A stretch of 64,000 bases of DNA from Lysinibacillus odysseyi (GCA_014595895.1 JABUKB010000007.1:1-64000); one strand, 5' to 3'; positions 34,339 to 44,285 are shown, counted from the stretch's first letter. Notes: generated by a model from the sequence alone, not told the origin. Translations and numbers: made by a program.

Positions 34339-34638
34339 ATGCCTATAATTACCGCTACCAATACAAAAGTAATATTTGGAACAGGGGATATTTCAATTCA
34401 GACTGGAGGAAGAAAGCATGCCCAAGGTATTATGCAATTCGCAGAAGTAGATTCTTTAGCTGTAGGCAATCCCACCATAGAGAAGGGTGAACAAATAAAA
34501 AGTGATGATGCTCCCATCTCATTGATTTTTAACAACGTTGAAAGTGTAAAAATAGTAATCGAACAATTAAAAAATTTACAGCGTGTAATGGAAGGGGATT
34601 CGTATGAAAGAACAGCTAATGAAAGTGATGCAACATAA
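34339..34638 (+). CDS. hypothetical protein
   Basis: About 100 residues from ATG 34339 (AAGGGGG seven bases upstream). It is beta-rich with FGTGDISIQTGGRKHAQGIM and a helical C terminus. Unrecognised. Its 3' end overlaps the next frame by 35 bases. It resembles small phage- or plasmid-borne genes near SOS-type loci. Confidence 0.5.
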   Translation: MPIITATNTKVIFGTGDISIQTGGRKHAQGIMQFAEVDSLAVGNPTIEKGEQIKSDDAPISLIFNNVESVKIVIEQLKNLQRVMEGDSYERTANESDAT

Positions 34639-34825
34639 ACAAATTATAGATATGATGTACTTATCTAATGCTGGCACGACTACCAAAAGACACATATAAA
34701 TTATTAAGCTGAAAGGCGATTCAATAACAGCGTATTGCTTTACACGCCGGGCTAAACGTACGTTTTTAATTAATAATGTCCTTGCTGTTTCTCCAGTTTT
34801 GAGGAAAGAACAAAATATAATTTAA
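34604..34825 (+). pseudogene. small WYL-like/YolD-neighbour protein with an in-frame stop
   Basis: After a GAAGGGG site, ATG 34604 opens a frame of 73 codons broken only by TAA at 34697. The second half (KLKGDSITAYCFTRRAKRTF, LINNVLAVSPVLRK) resembles small proteins that accompany YolD and UvrX genes on Bacillus plasmids and prophages. The stop falls where Lys or a similar residue is expected. No frameshift is seen. Confidence 0.5.
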
Positions 34826-34857
34826 GTTAATATTGAAAAACCATCACATTTTGAAAT

Positions 34858-34904
34858 GTATCGTAAAAGTTAAACAAACATCAAACTTTTACGATATTTT
34901 TTTA
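34858..34904 (+). terminator. terminator
   Basis: Stem ATCGTAAAAGTT / AACTTTTACGAT followed by ATTTTTTT. Confidence 0.75.
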
Positions 34905-35017
34905 TTATGTAGCAATAAAAACTATTAAATTAAATATTTAAATATTCAGTAATTTGAGAAGGGGTTTTATCTAGTAATATAGAATTATATATGTATAGGT
35001 AAAAAGGAGGTATTATA

Positions 35018-35317
35018 ATGAAAGATAATGTAATTCCATTTAGAAAAAAAATGAATCAAGACCAAGAAATGATTGAGGTCTTTTTTAGTATGGGTAGGAA
35101 TGAGCAGATTGTAACTGTGCTGCTTGATAAAACTGCTCTTAAGGTTGTCGTACTACTCGATACACCTACTACTGAAGGGATCGAATTAGATGGCAACCAA
35201 ACAATAGGGCTATATGAATTCGACAGTTACGAGGACGCTAAAAAGTTTGCGGAAAGTCTGAAAGATATGTCCGCAATTGATCTACTGATTCTTCAGCACG
35301 TTGCCATACGAATTTAG
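35018..35317 (+). CDS. hypothetical protein
   Basis: 99 residues, alternating beta strands and a helix (FDSYEDAKKFAESLKDMS), preceded by AAAGGAGG. Unrecognised. It is alone between terminators. The 400 bases after it hold no gene, only a terminator-like stem near 35490-35530 (ACATCCATT / AATGGATGT). Confidence 0.5.
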   Translation: MKDNVIPFRKKMNQDQEMIEVFFSMGRNEQIVTVLLDKTALKVVVLLDTPTTEGIELDGNQTIGLYEFDSYEDAKKFAESLKDMSAIDLLILQHVAIRI

Positions 35318-35724
35318 TCTCTCCGGTATAGCAGTACATATTAAAGTCATAAAATAAAGCCCTCCACAATATAATAATAATATAAGGTAAATAGTATAAT
35401 AAAATAAAACCAGACCTTATATTTAGAGGGTTTGAGTTTGATTATATATAATCAAATTTTATAATCAAACTTTTATTTGTATATAAATATACATCCATTA
35501 AATCGTTATTGAGATAATGGATGTATTTTTTGTGGTCTTTTAATAAAGATTGATAAAAAAACTTTATGGAATGCAGTTTTCTTATTCAACAAAACCAGCT
35601 AATAGTTGTCAAGATTTTTCAATAAAAAAAATAAAACTTACATGATATACTAAAAAAGGGTACACCAAATAAGCCTTCCTCTTTAAAATTGGAAGGTTTT
35701 GCTTAATTTACTTAGATATGATTT
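35318..35724. other. intergenic region before IS110
   Basis: 407 AT-rich bases with no gene. They hold a hairpin with a T-run at about 35488-35532, another short stem CTTCCTCTTT / AAATTGGAAGG near 35672-35698, and presumably the right end of the IS110 element. Confidence 0.35.
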
Positions 35725-36969
35725 TTAAACCGCATTTTGGAACGATACTTTCCTTTTTAGTAGGGCATAAATCCAATGTAAAAGCTTATTAGCGCAAGCA
35801 ATTACGGCTACTCTAAAAGGTTTTCCTTCTTCTCGTTTTTTATCGTAGAACTCTCTTAATTTCTTATTTCTAGGGATTATTTCATCACTTATTTTTTGCT
35901 TACGTGCATCTCTTATACCGCATTGTACAGCCATAAACAACGCTTGCCTTAACCTGCTAGAACCTCTTTTGGTTATGCGATTTATTGAAGCAGTAAACCT
36001 ACCAGAAGAGTAAACGCTAGGATCTATCCCAGCGAATGCTACTAGCTTTTTAGGATGATTAAACCGCTCTATCTCTCCAATTTCAGAGATGATTGTTGCC
36101 GCAATCTTTTCTCCAACACCAGGGATAGACTGGATTATCTCATATTCTTCAATTTCTTTAGCTAGGGCATCTATTTCTGCTGCTAACTTTGATAGATGCT
36201 CTTGATATTGAAGAACAATGTTAATAAACATTCTTAGGTTAAAGATATGGCTTTGATACAAGTTGTTTTGAAATGGATTACGTAATGCAGCTTCTCTCAA
36301 TTTAATTGCCTTTTCTTTTGTCCATTTTTCTGAACGGGTTGTACATAATTCTGCAATTTTATCTGTAAGATCAGATTCGCTTACGCTTAGAACTTCTTCC
36401 GAAGTAGGGTAGATTGACAGAATCTCTAACGAAATCTTTGAATAGAGATTCCCAAAGACACCTCTATATTCAGGAAATATTTGATCTAAAATCGATTGAA
36501 GCTGTAATTTTGTTTGTGCAGCTGTGCTTGATACCGTTTCTTGTTGTCTAGTGAGATTACGAAGATTTAAGAGTTGTATACCTCTTTTTTTATATGGTTC
36601 TAACTCTTCCTTATAATACAATTCACATAAGTGATAGGCATCTATAGCACCGGTCTTTACTTTGCGTAAATTTGTACTTCTAGCTCTATGAGAGATAAGT
36701 GGATTTACAATAATATAGACATATTGTTGCTCCTCCAAAAATTGAATGACAGGCATATGATATTGACCTGTAGATTCTAAAATAACCGAAGGTTGCTTAC
36801 CATCAGCCAATTTCTCTATATCCCTAAGAAATTCTAATAAACTATCTAATCCATCAAGAGTATGTTTAATACTAAAGCTCTTACGATATGGTTGGCCTTT
36901 ATCTAAAAAGGCTTGAACCTGACTTTCTCCTTTTGAAACATCCAGACCTACGACTGGATTCATAATCAA
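35725..36969 (-). CDS. IS110-family transposase
   Basis: 414 residues. The N-terminal RuvC-like domain carries Asp10 (VVGLDVSKGE), a Glu in VILESTGQYH (about residue 64) and an Asp in KTGAIDAYHL, the DEDD set. The C-terminal Transposase_20 domain has IPGVGEKIAATIISEIG, the FAGIDPSVYSSG stretch and the catalytic-serine region KRGSSRLRQALF. Enzymes of this family recombine DNA guided by an element-encoded bridge RNA. The gene is intact, and its upstream non-coding region is long and hairpin-rich. Confidence 0.95.
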   Translation of the reverse strand: MIMNPVVGLDVSKGESQVQAFLDKGQPYRKSFSIKHTLDGLDSLLEFLRDIEKLADGKQPSVILESTGQYHMPVIQFLEEQQYVYIIVNPLISHRARSTNLRKVKTGAIDAYHLCELYYKEELEPYKKRGIQLLNLRNLTRQQETVSSTAAQTKLQLQSILDQIFPEYRGVFGNLYSKISLEILSIYPTSEEVLSVSESDLTDKIAELCTTRSEKWTKEKAIKLREAALRNPFQNNLYQSHIFNLRMFINIVLQYQEHLSKLAAEIDALAKEIEEYEIIQSIPGVGEKIAATIISEIGEIERFNHPKKLVAFAGIDPSVYSSGRFTASINRITKRGSSRLRQALFMAVQCGIRDARKQKISDEIIPRNKKLREFYDKKREEGKPFRVAVIACANKLLHWIYALLKRKVSFQNAV

Positions 36970-36984
36970 ATCTCCTCCTTAAGA

Positions 36985-37170
36985 AAACTAAATTCGTCGG
37001 TAACCCCTAAAGCTGCTTGTAATGTCATAGGTTCGCTTGTTAAACGGGATCTTTGTCCCAACCAGCTCGAAACATGTTTATACAAGTAGGGGGTGAACAG
37101 TGTTGCGGACGGGATCAAGTCCCACGGGCCAGACGTCCTACCCCGACTACCGTTATAATAAGACCTAAAA
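36985..37170 (-). ncRNA. candidate IS110 bridge RNA region
   Basis: Non-coding sequence 5' of the transposase gene, where IS110 elements encode the bridge RNA. Two stem-loops with identical stems, GGGATCTTTGTCCC (37046-37059) and GGGATCAAGTCCC (37111-37123), lie 65 bases apart, as expected for two guide loops. AGACCT/AGGTC-type and AACCAG/CTGG stems follow. Exact ends and guide loops cannot be set by eye. Confidence 0.45.
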
Positions 37171-37229
37171 GAAAAAGGTCAACCAGAAAAATCTGGCTAA
37201 CCTCATATTACGATCGGGCCATATTGTTG

Positions 37230-39940
37230 GTGCGAAATGTTCCTGACTCAAATGAAATGTGGTCACACAATTTCGGTAAAGGTTAGGCAGTTTTAGATTT
37301 CTAAAACTGAAGGGTTATATCGAGGAGTCGAATGAAGAAGTAACGCTCTGAAAGGCTCCCCCTGCGTCGAATAGAACGCCGATTAGTAAGAAAAGGTGTG
37401 TTATAAGCTCGGCTAATAGGCGCGAGAATTTACCGTAACAGTCCGGCTGACGAAACCCTACCCGATGGGGTGGTTTAAATCATGGTGCTTGGGTTGAACA
37501 GATATGGTTAGAATGCAATGAAATAGAATAATAAACTATGTTGCTGGCGAACTTCTGAATGTACGGGTCTAGACTGGCAATACATAGAAATGTGTATATC
37601 ACTAAATGTGAGGTTAGCTGTGGATGAGTAAGAATCAACAATATAAAAATCCATCTTGTGTTACAGGCACATGCAATGCTAACAGGCTCATAGGAAGTAC
37701 CTAAGTTTGTTCCATAATAGATGTAACTCAACGTTGTAAGCTGATAACGTGGAGAGCTTACTCTCGATGAAGCGTTGGAAAGGAAACTATTCGTGAGAAT
37801 AGCGAGTGTATAACTTTCCTTCATATCAGTGAAAGTAGTGGCACAGTACCGTTGAAGCGTGTAATGAACGCCGAGGGATAGCCACTAGACTAATAAAAGA
37901 TTCATTCACCATGCAAGGCAGCTCTTCAACGATTAATAAGGTTCTTGTGAGACTAATAGAGGTTCAGCTCCAAAAGGAGCCACCGACTTGTTAAAACGAA
38001 AGAAGCTGAGGCACAACGAGTATTATGATATGCAATCTCAATTTGATTCTTTATATGCTCAAAGTGCTAATGGTCAAAATTTTTATGGTTTACTCGATTT
38101 AATGCAATCCAATGAAAATATTCGATTAGCCTATCGCAATATCAAACGCAATACCGGCAGTAAAACGGCTGGACATGACGGATTAACAATTGAAGACTTA
38201 AAGAACCTTTCTGTTTCAGAAGTTGTATCAACGATACAACGAATGTTTGTAAACTATTCCCCCCAAGCTGTTAGGCGAGTCTTCATTCCGAAGACATATG
38301 GGAAAACACGTCCTCTAGGAATTCCAACGATTTGGGACCGACTGTTCCAGCAGTGCATCTTACAAGTGCTTGAACCGATTTGCGAAGCGAAGTTTTATAA
38401 ACATAGTTATGGATTTAGACCAAATCGCAATACACATCATGCGAAAGCCAGGTTTGAAACGCTCATCAATCGGGCGTGCTTATATCATTGTGTAGATGTT
38501 GATATAAAAGGGTTCTTCGACAATGTGAACCATGCGAAACTATTAAAACAAATGTGGTCATTTGGCATCCGAGACAAAGCGTTGCTTTCTATTATTTCAC
38601 GTCTTCTAAAAGCTGAAATTATTGGCGAAGGTTTCCCAACGAAAGGTACACCGCAAGGTGGTATTTTATCGCCACTTTTATCTAACATCGTACTAAATGA
38701 ACTAGATTGGTGGGTCAGCCATCAATGGGAAAGCTTCGAAACACAAAAGCTATATAAAACGTATAGTGGCAGATATAACGCATTGAAACAATCGAAATTG
38801 AAACACTGCTATATTGTGAGGTACGCAGACGACTTTAAGATCTTGTGCCGCACTCGTTCTCAAGCGATCAAAATGTTTTATGCCGTCAAAGATTTTCTTC
38901 AAACAAGGCTACACCTTCAAATTAGTGAAGAAAAATCAAAAGTGGTCAACTTAAAGAAAAACTCATCAGAGTTTTTAGGTTTTCGTCTAAAAGCACATCC
39001 GAAAAGGACGAATAAAAGGATTCTCTATGTCGCTCGCTCACATATGACAAAGAAAGCACTCGATAATGCACAGATAAAGGTAAAACAAGCAATTAAAACG
39101 ATTCAGAAATACCCATCAGCCCAGAACGTTTGGCGCTTTAATACAGTTATTATGGGAATTCAAAATTATTATTCCGCTGCGTCACACATCACGGATGATT
39201 TAAATAAGCTGAACACTCGTCTTCATAAAGCATTATATAATCGTTTAAAAGAAATGAGAAAAGAAGCAACGTTTAAGGACTTCACAAAATCCTTACAAAA
39301 ACGGTATATGGGTTATGAATGTAAGCTCTTTAAAATTAAAGAAATGGTACTTGTACCAATTCATGCCCAACGTTGTAAGGTCAATCTAAATTTCTCTCAA
39401 ACAATCTGTAACTATACTACCGTAGGTAGGGATAAGATTCATCAAAACTTGAGAACTATTGATAAACAAGTAATCTCTCATGTGATGAAACAGTTTATTA
39501 CAAACCGTTCCATCGAATACAACGATAATCGGATTAGCCGGTTTATCGCACAATATGGAAAATGCGCTGTTACAGGAATCGAATTAGGACTGGACGATTG
39601 GCATTGTCATCATAAAAAACCGTATCATCTTTCAAAAGATGATTCATACGGGAACCTATTGATATTGCACGAATCTGTTCACCGCCTCATTCATATGAGG
39701 AATAATGAGAAAATACAAGTGTTATTAAACGCACTCAAGTTAGATAAAAAGCAACTTAAAAAGGTAAATGAATTGCGTGAGCAATGTCTGAACGAAGCTA
39801 TCTGATTCTACATTTCATCTTGCATATACATAAAATAATGAATGAATTAGATTAGTTGGAACGCCGTATGCGGTGAAAGTCGCACGTACGGTGTGAAGTG
39901 GGGGAAAAGCTGGAGATAACGTCAAAGGCTTACCTATCAC
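37230..39940 (+). mobile_element. group II intron with LtrA-type maturase
   Basis: The 5' end GTGCGAAATG matches the GUGYG consensus. The 3' part holds a domain V hairpin (about 39861-39895, CGCCGTATGCGGTGAAAGTC) and a domain VI with a bulged A before the TATCAC end. The intron ORF lies in domain IV. It inserted beside the IS110 left flank, in the direction opposite to that transposase gene. The borders are estimated. Confidence 0.85.
37988..39805 (+). CDS. ltrA: group II intron reverse transcriptase/maturase with HNH domain
   Basis: 605 residues. The reverse transcriptase part carries RVFIPKTYGKTRPLGIPT, QGGILSPLLSN and the active site RYADDF (about residue 277). A maturase X domain (about 370-470) is followed by a C-terminal HNH endonuclease with CAVTGIELG and DWHCHHKKP. 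It splices the intron RNA and inserts it into DNA by target-primed reverse transcription. TTG or a similar start is possible at 37988, since no strong binding site is seen. The frame is intact, so the intron may be mobile. Confidence 0.93.
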   Translation: MLKRKKLRHNEYYDMQSQFDSLYAQSANGQNFYGLLDLMQSNENIRLAYRNIKRNTGSKTAGHDGLTIEDLKNLSVSEVVSTIQRMFVNYSPQAVRRVFIPKTYGKTRPLGIPTIWDRLFQQCILQVLEPICEAKFYKHSYGFRPNRNTHHAKARFETLINRACLYHCVDVDIKGFFDNVNHAKLLKQMWSFGIRDKALLSIISRLLKAEIIGEGFPTKGTPQGGILSPLLSNIVLNELDWWVSHQWESFETQKLYKTYSGRYNALKQSKLKHCYIVRYADDFKILCRTRSQAIKMFYAVKDFLQTRLHLQISEEKSKVVNLKKNSSEFLGFRLKAHPKRTNKRILYVARSHMTKKALDNAQIKVKQAIKTIQKYPSAQNVWRFNTVIMGIQNYYSAASHITDDLNKLNTRLHKALYNRLKEMRKEATFKDFTKSLQKRYMGYECKLFKIKEMVLVPIHAQRCKVNLNFSQTICNYTTVGRDKIHQNLRTIDKQVISHVMKQFITNRSIEYNDNRISRFIAQYGKCAVTGIELGLDDWHCHHKKPYHLSKDDSYGNLLILHESVHRLIHMRNNEKIQVLLNALKLDKKQLKKVNELREQCLNEAI

Positions 39941-40003
39941 TATAATAACATATTAATGGGAAGGTAACTCAGAAAACTTAGTTTTTTAGTTTTGCCACAT
40001 AAA

Positions 40004-40036
40004 AAAGACATTCTTAAAAAGCGAAGAATGTCTTGT
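40004..40036 (-). terminator. terminator of the Rrf2 gene
   Basis: Stem AAGACATTCTT / AAGAATGTCTT just beyond the 3' end of the minus-strand regulator gene. Confidence 0.65.
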
Positions 40037-40048
40037 TATTTATATATT

Positions 40049-40477
40049 TCAATTCTCTTTTTCAATTATATCTTTTACTACATCTTTAATGGTCATACTT
40101 TCGAGAACCTTCTCCATTGCAGTTTGAGCAGTAAAAAAGATGGGTTCAATTGTATTTTGAATATTTCTTCCGACGGTACAATCAGGATTTGGATTATCGT
40201 GAATGCTAAACAGCTCGTTGTCCTTGACAACATTTACCGCTTTATAAACATCTAGCAATGTAATATCCAATAAATCCTTTGCGAGTTCTGCTCCTGCAAT
40301 TCCGGGTTGTACTTTTATTAATCCTGCTTTTTTTAGCATCCCCATAATTTTCCTGATGAATGCTGGGTTTGTGTTAACACTTTCTGCTAAATATTCAGAT
40401 GTACTTACTCCATCTTTATTTATTTCAATTAGAGTTATTATATGAATTCCAACGGAAAATCTGCTGCTAATGGACAT
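40049..40477 (-). CDS. Rrf2-family transcriptional regulator
   Basis: 142 residues with an N-terminal winged helix (about 1-60, SVGIHIITLIEIN, NTNPAFIRKIMGMLKKAGLI) and Rrf2-type C-terminal helices. Rrf2 proteins such as YwnA sense redox or electrophile stress. The Fe-S cysteine cluster is not evident, with only one Cys (DCTVGRNIQ). It is divergent from an NAD(P)H-binding NmrA-type gene and probably represses it through the ATTACATGTAAT palindrome. Confidence 0.9.
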   Translation of the reverse strand: MSISSRFSVGIHIITLIEINKDGVSTSEYLAESVNTNPAFIRKIMGMLKKAGLIKVQPGIAGAELAKDLLDITLLDVYKAVNVVKDNELFSIHDNPNPDCTVGRNIQNTIEPIFFTAQTAMEKVLESMTIKDVVKDIIEKEN

Positions 40478-40601
40478 CTTCAGTCACATTCCTTCCTTAC
40501 TTTTTACGAGATAATAAATTGATATGTTCATCATGTAATTCATTTGATTACAAGTATATTATAACTTAAACGTTTTATCATAATAAAAAATGATTATTTT
40601 G

Positions 40602-40643
40602 TTGACATTCAACCAACATGTAACTACAATGATTACATGTAAT
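40602..40643 (+). promoter_or_regulatory. promoter and Rrf2 operator
   Basis: TTGACA (40602-40607), 17-base spacing, TACAAT (40625-40630) and the palindrome ATTACATGTAAT (40632-40643) directly after the -10. The site lies between the divergent regulator and the oxidoreductase. Confidence 0.75.
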
Positions 40644-40687
40644 CGTATTAATTACAACTAAAATTATTATTGTAGGAGGTCTATAGA

Positions 40688-41326
40688 ATGAAAATTGGAA
40701 TTATTGGTGCAAGTGGAAAAGTAGGTAGTCTTATTTTGAAGGAAGCAGTTAGTCGGGGACATCAAGTTACGGCTATCGTAAGGGATAAATCAAAACTGAA
40801 AGACACGAGTGTTGCGGTGATTGAAAAAAATATCTTAAATCTTACACAAGATGATGTTAAGCAGTTTAAAGTAGTGGTAAATGCATTTGGCGCCCCACTC
40901 GGTGAAGAGCAAGCCCATGTGGATGCTGGACACGCTCTCATTGAGGCCGTTAAAGGAAAGGATACAAGAATCATCGTTGTTGGAGGAGCTGGAAGCCTTT
41001 ATGTCGATGAAAATAAAACGGTTCGGTTAATTGATACACCTGAATTTCCAGATTTCGTGAAACCAACTGCAAAAGGTCAAGGAAGAAATTTACAAGAACT
41101 ACAGACAACAGCTGATATTACATGGACATTCCTCAGTCCTTCTGCCGTATTTGATGCGGAAGGAAAAAGAACTGGAACTTATAAGTCAGGAAAAGATCAG
41201 CTTCTTGTAAATTCAAAAAGTGAAAGTTATATCAGTTATGCAGATTACGCCATTGCAGTTTTAGATGAAATTGAAAATCCACAGCATATAAACGAACGTT
41301 TTACTGTCGTTGGTGAAGCAGAGTAG
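40688..41326 (+). CDS. NAD(P)-binding NmrA/YwnB-like oxidoreductase
   Basis: 212 residues with the Rossmann motif IGIIGASGKVGSLI (about residues 3-16) and SDR-like strands (VVVNAFGAPLG, IIVVGGAGSL). It is similar to YwnB/NmrA-type stress proteins usually controlled by a neighbouring Rrf2 or MarR regulator. AGGAGG precedes the ATG by eight bases. It is followed by a DsbA-like gene that may be part of the same response. Confidence 0.9.
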   Translation: MKIGIIGASGKVGSLILKEAVSRGHQVTAIVRDKSKLKDTSVAVIEKNILNLTQDDVKQFKVVVNAFGAPLGEEQAHVDAGHALIEAVKGKDTRIIVVGGAGSLYVDENKTVRLIDTPEFPDFVKPTAKGQGRNLQELQTTADITWTFLSPSAVFDAEGKRTGTYKSGKDQLLVNSKSESYISYADYAIAVLDEIENPQHINERFTVVGEAE

Positions 41327-41385
41327 TAGTGACGACATAAAAGCAGGTTTTATGTAATCGAATAATCTTAAAGGGAGTATATATT

Positions 41386-42001
41386 ATGAATAAAAAAGAT
41401 CTCGCTCTTATCTATGTGTGGGATGCATACTGTGGCTGGTGTTATGGGTTTTCGAAGAGCCTTCAAGCATCACCCAGAATTACCCCTGAAAGTTTTATCT
41501 GGAGGTCTTCTTGTAGGTGATAAAAAGCTACCAATAGCTTCTTTCCCACACATTCCAGAAGCAAATAAAAGAATTAGCCAGCTAACTGGTGCAGAGTTTG
41601 GTACCCCTTACCAAGCGTTGTTGGAAGAAGGTATTTTTGTCATGGACTCGGAAGCGGCGGCTAAAGGTTTGTCTGCATTGCGATTCTTCGCACCAGAACG
41701 TGCCTATTATTTAGCCTCGTCAATGCAACGTGCGTTTTATTATGAAGGTAAGAGCCTTAGTGATCCCACAACTTACGGAGAAATTGCTATTGCAAATAAT
41801 CTTGATCCAAAGGCAGTTTTGGCACGATTTGAAGACATGGCTTCTACTGAGGATGCACACGCTGACTTCGTGAAAGTTCAGCAGCTTGGTACCCAAAGCT
41901 ACCCTACTTTGCTTTTGCAAAAAGGGGACGAATTTATCGGGCTTGGTGTAGGTATTATGACTGCGGAGAAGATAGAGGCTCGTCTCGAAAGTGTCATTTG
42001 A
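41386..42001 (+). pseudogene. DsbA/FrnE-family oxidoreductase with a frameshift
   Basis: From ATG 41386 (AAGGGAG upstream) the frame encodes WDAYCGWCYGF, the thioredoxin-fold CGWC active site, then goes out of frame near 41455. The main body (HPELPLKVLSGGL ... SYPTLLLQKGDEF) continues in the next frame to 42001. One indel separates them. The family reduces or isomerises thiols. It may be non-functional or a sequencing error. Confidence 0.75.
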
Positions 42002-42030
42002 TAAATTTCTCTTTAAAAGCATAATTGAAC

Positions 42031-42068
42031 TTGACCCGACCATCTTCCATTAGAATGGTCGGGTTTTC
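42031..42068 (+). terminator. terminator
   Basis: Stem ACCCGACCAT / ATGGTCGGGT followed by TTTT after the DsbA-like gene. Confidence 0.8.
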
Positions 42069-42297
42069 AATATAAGAATTATGCAATACCGAAAGTGCAG
42101 TCCATCTTCAGCAGCCACTAATCTTCAACAAGCGGGCGCAATTCTTGAATAGGAATTGCGACTTTTTCAGTTAAAGGGCCATTATCTGGAATAGGTAAGA
42201 GGATTTTTAGGAACTGAATCGAAGCTCAAAATTATTAAATTAATGAGGCTGGTTAACTAAAAAAGAAGAAATAAAAAAGAATCCAACTTTGAATTCT

Positions 42298-42999
42298 CTA
42301 CTTGAGGAAAATTTGCAATTGATTATTTTGATCGAGTGTTGCGAGTAAAATCTCACAAATTTCTACGTTATAAGTTGTCTTTATATTATTTTTCAGAGTT
42401 TCTTCATTGTAGGGTGAATTACTTAACACTTCATAATTAATCTTTCCCTCTTTTATAATCGTAGTTGGATATGAAAATGGTTGGGATGTGATATTGAGAT
42501 CTGACTTCGTTACAGGCTGATGTTCTGGAGATAAAAAAATTGAAATTTCACCATCTGGTTCCCATAAAGCTAAGGCAACCTTTTTTACATCTTCTATACT
42601 TTGTTTTCTCATCTCAGATAAGACATCATCAACTGAAATTCTTGCTTTTTTTAAATTCTTTAAATTAATTTCACCATTCTTAACAAGAGTGAGTGGCGGA
42701 GGTGCAACAAATTCTCTAAATGGAATAAACTTATTCATTAAATATATACCAATTAAATAAAGACCGACTAGAACTGACATTGAGATTAATGAACCTTCTA
42801 ATCCTAACCCTTCATCTGATAATGGATGCGCAATTATATTTCCAATTATTAATGCCATTGCAAAATCAAGTAATCGTAGTTGAGAAATAGAACGTAACCC
42901 CATTATTTTGACTATAAAAAATAAGAAGAAAAAGGCGACAATTGCCCTTATTGCCCATTGAAATGCAGTTAAAGATTCTTGCCCATAAAAAAAGTCCAC
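42298..42999 (-). CDS. DUF421 membrane protein (YetF/YcaP type)
   Basis: 233 residues. Three N-terminal membrane spans (about 14-30, 40-57, 68-86) are followed by a cytoplasmic region with LTLVKNGEINLKNLKKARIS and VALALWEPDGEISIFL, the DUF421 domain shared by YetF and YcaP. These proteins sit in the cell membrane; their biochemical role is not settled. Length and domain order are normal. It is followed by a phosphatase gene on the same strand, further upstream. Confidence 0.9.
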   Translation of the reverse strand: MDFFYGQESLTAFQWAIRAIVAFFFLFFIVKIMGLRSISQLRLLDFAMALIIGNIIAHPLSDEGLGLEGSLISMSVLVGLYLIGIYLMNKFIPFREFVAPPPLTLVKNGEINLKNLKKARISVDDVLSEMRKQSIEDVKKVALALWEPDGEISIFLSPEHQPVTKSDLNITSQPFSYPTTIIKEGKINYEVLSNSPYNEETLKNNIKTTYNVEICEILLATLDQNNQLQIFLK

Positions 43000-43154
43000 A
43001 GTGTCACATCCTTCGTACCAACCCTTTTACTATTATCACCTAAATTTCAAAAATAAATCTAAAGTAATTTTCCGCTGTCCGGGCATATCTGTGTTCAGGC
43101 TTCAGTATAAGAAAAATGTTGTAAAGCCAAGTGTGGGCTTCTAAACAAACATAT

Positions 43155-43781
43155 CTAAGTTTCAGTATTGTTATTTCGCAATCGTACAAAATAACGATTT
43201 TCATTTTTATACCAACATAAGCAAAGGATAAACCAACTATAGCCAAGCAACCAACCAGCTATTACATCAGAAGCAAAGTGACGTGCCTCTGTTATACGAG
43301 AAACCCCAATTAATAAAGTTATTATAATGGATGTTATCCAAACGATGAGTGAAGCCCTCTTTGATTTGAAAGTTCGGTTTGTTACATATGCGATTGTAAA
43401 TAAATATAACAAACCATGCACTGCATGGCCTGAGGGAAAACTAAAAGTGGAAAATTGATCCACAATATCAGGACGAGGTCGTTCAATTAAGCGTTTTAAA
43501 AATTGATATAATACATATCCTCCACCCACGGAAAAAACTACAAAAACCATTAATTTATAGTCTTGTTTGCGAATCCAAATAATGATTAAGAAAATTATTG
43601 AGACAGCAAAAATAAACTTAGTTTCACCTAAATAATGAAACATTGTAATGAATTTGTTCCCATATATTAAATCTGATACTCCCCTGTCAAAAGCGTGGAT
43701 GAGTGGTGTTTCATAGGTAGTCCATAAAATACAGAATACAACGAAAGTACAAACAGCTAAAACATATTGCAACTTGTTCAT
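43155..43781 (-). CDS. PAP2-family membrane phosphatase
   Basis: 208 residues with five to six membrane spans. The phosphatase signature is present: KRLIERPRPD (motif 1), PSGHA (motif 2), SRITEARHFASDVIAGWLLG (motif 3 with catalytic His). Enzymes of this family dephosphorylate undecaprenyl-pyrophosphate or phosphatidate. It is on the same strand as the DUF421 gene, which lies 155 bases downstream. Confidence 0.92.
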   Translation of the reverse strand: MNKLQYVLAVCTFVVFCILWTTYETPLIHAFDRGVSDLIYGNKFITMFHYLGETKFIFAVSIIFLIIIWIRKQDYKLMVFVVFSVGGGYVLYQFLKRLIERPRPDIVDQFSTFSFPSGHAVHGLLYLFTIAYVTNRTFKSKRASLIVWITSIIITLLIGVSRITEARHFASDVIAGWLLGYSWFILCLCWYKNENRYFVRLRNNNTET

Positions 43782-44182
43782 TTTTTTATTCCTTCTAACA
43801 AATTATACTTAGGATTTAATAATGTCAGCAGGACCGCCACTAGAAGAAAAAAGACGGAAAATATAGAACGAAATATTACTATGATAAAACTTCGCACTTT
43901 TGTCCTCCATTTCGGGAAATATATCTTATTATGGCTAAGCTTGAAAGAAATATACTTTTAATGTTACAGGTGGTGTTGGTCTAAAAGGATGTAAAGTTTT
44001 TTTGTTGAAGTTATTAAACTAAAGGTAAAGTTACTTGGGTTGAACCATTCCAAGTTCTTAGAATGATGACTTGGATTAAAAATGTTAATAATGATCTTCA
44101 ACAATCGGGCGCGTTTGTGGAGTAACACAGGTTGAAAATAATCAAACTTTTTATAATAAGTAAACAAAAAAGTGCTAAAGAA
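43782..44182. other. intergenic remnant sequence
   Basis: About 400 bases with only short frames. One small 3' fragment ends NNDLQQSGAFVE near 44122. A similar tail (NLQQAGAILE) ends near 42153. The two look like decayed copies of the same gene end or a repeat. Confidence 0.35.
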
Positions 44183-44226
44183 GCATCCATTTTGATTGAT
44201 CTTTTTTCAAAATGGATGCTTCTTAT
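44183..44226. terminator. bidirectional terminator
   Basis: Stem AGAAGCATCCATTTTGA / TCAAAATGGATGCTTCTT with T-runs near the loop, downstream of the GmtX-like gene. Confidence 0.7.
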
Positions 44227-44285
44227 TAATCTTAGTGTAAGGATTTACAGATGTTTTTTGTTCAAACTTTATTTTAAAGCTACAT

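Noticed and set aside
32755..34825. Genetic-code change (stop codons read as sense)
   Set aside because: All three stop codons appear, in mostly accessory genes, and most other genes use normal stops; decay is the simpler explanation.
37053..37824. Open frames in the IS110 non-coding region and in group II intron domains
   Set aside because: They cross structured RNA regions and have no start signals or recognisable family.
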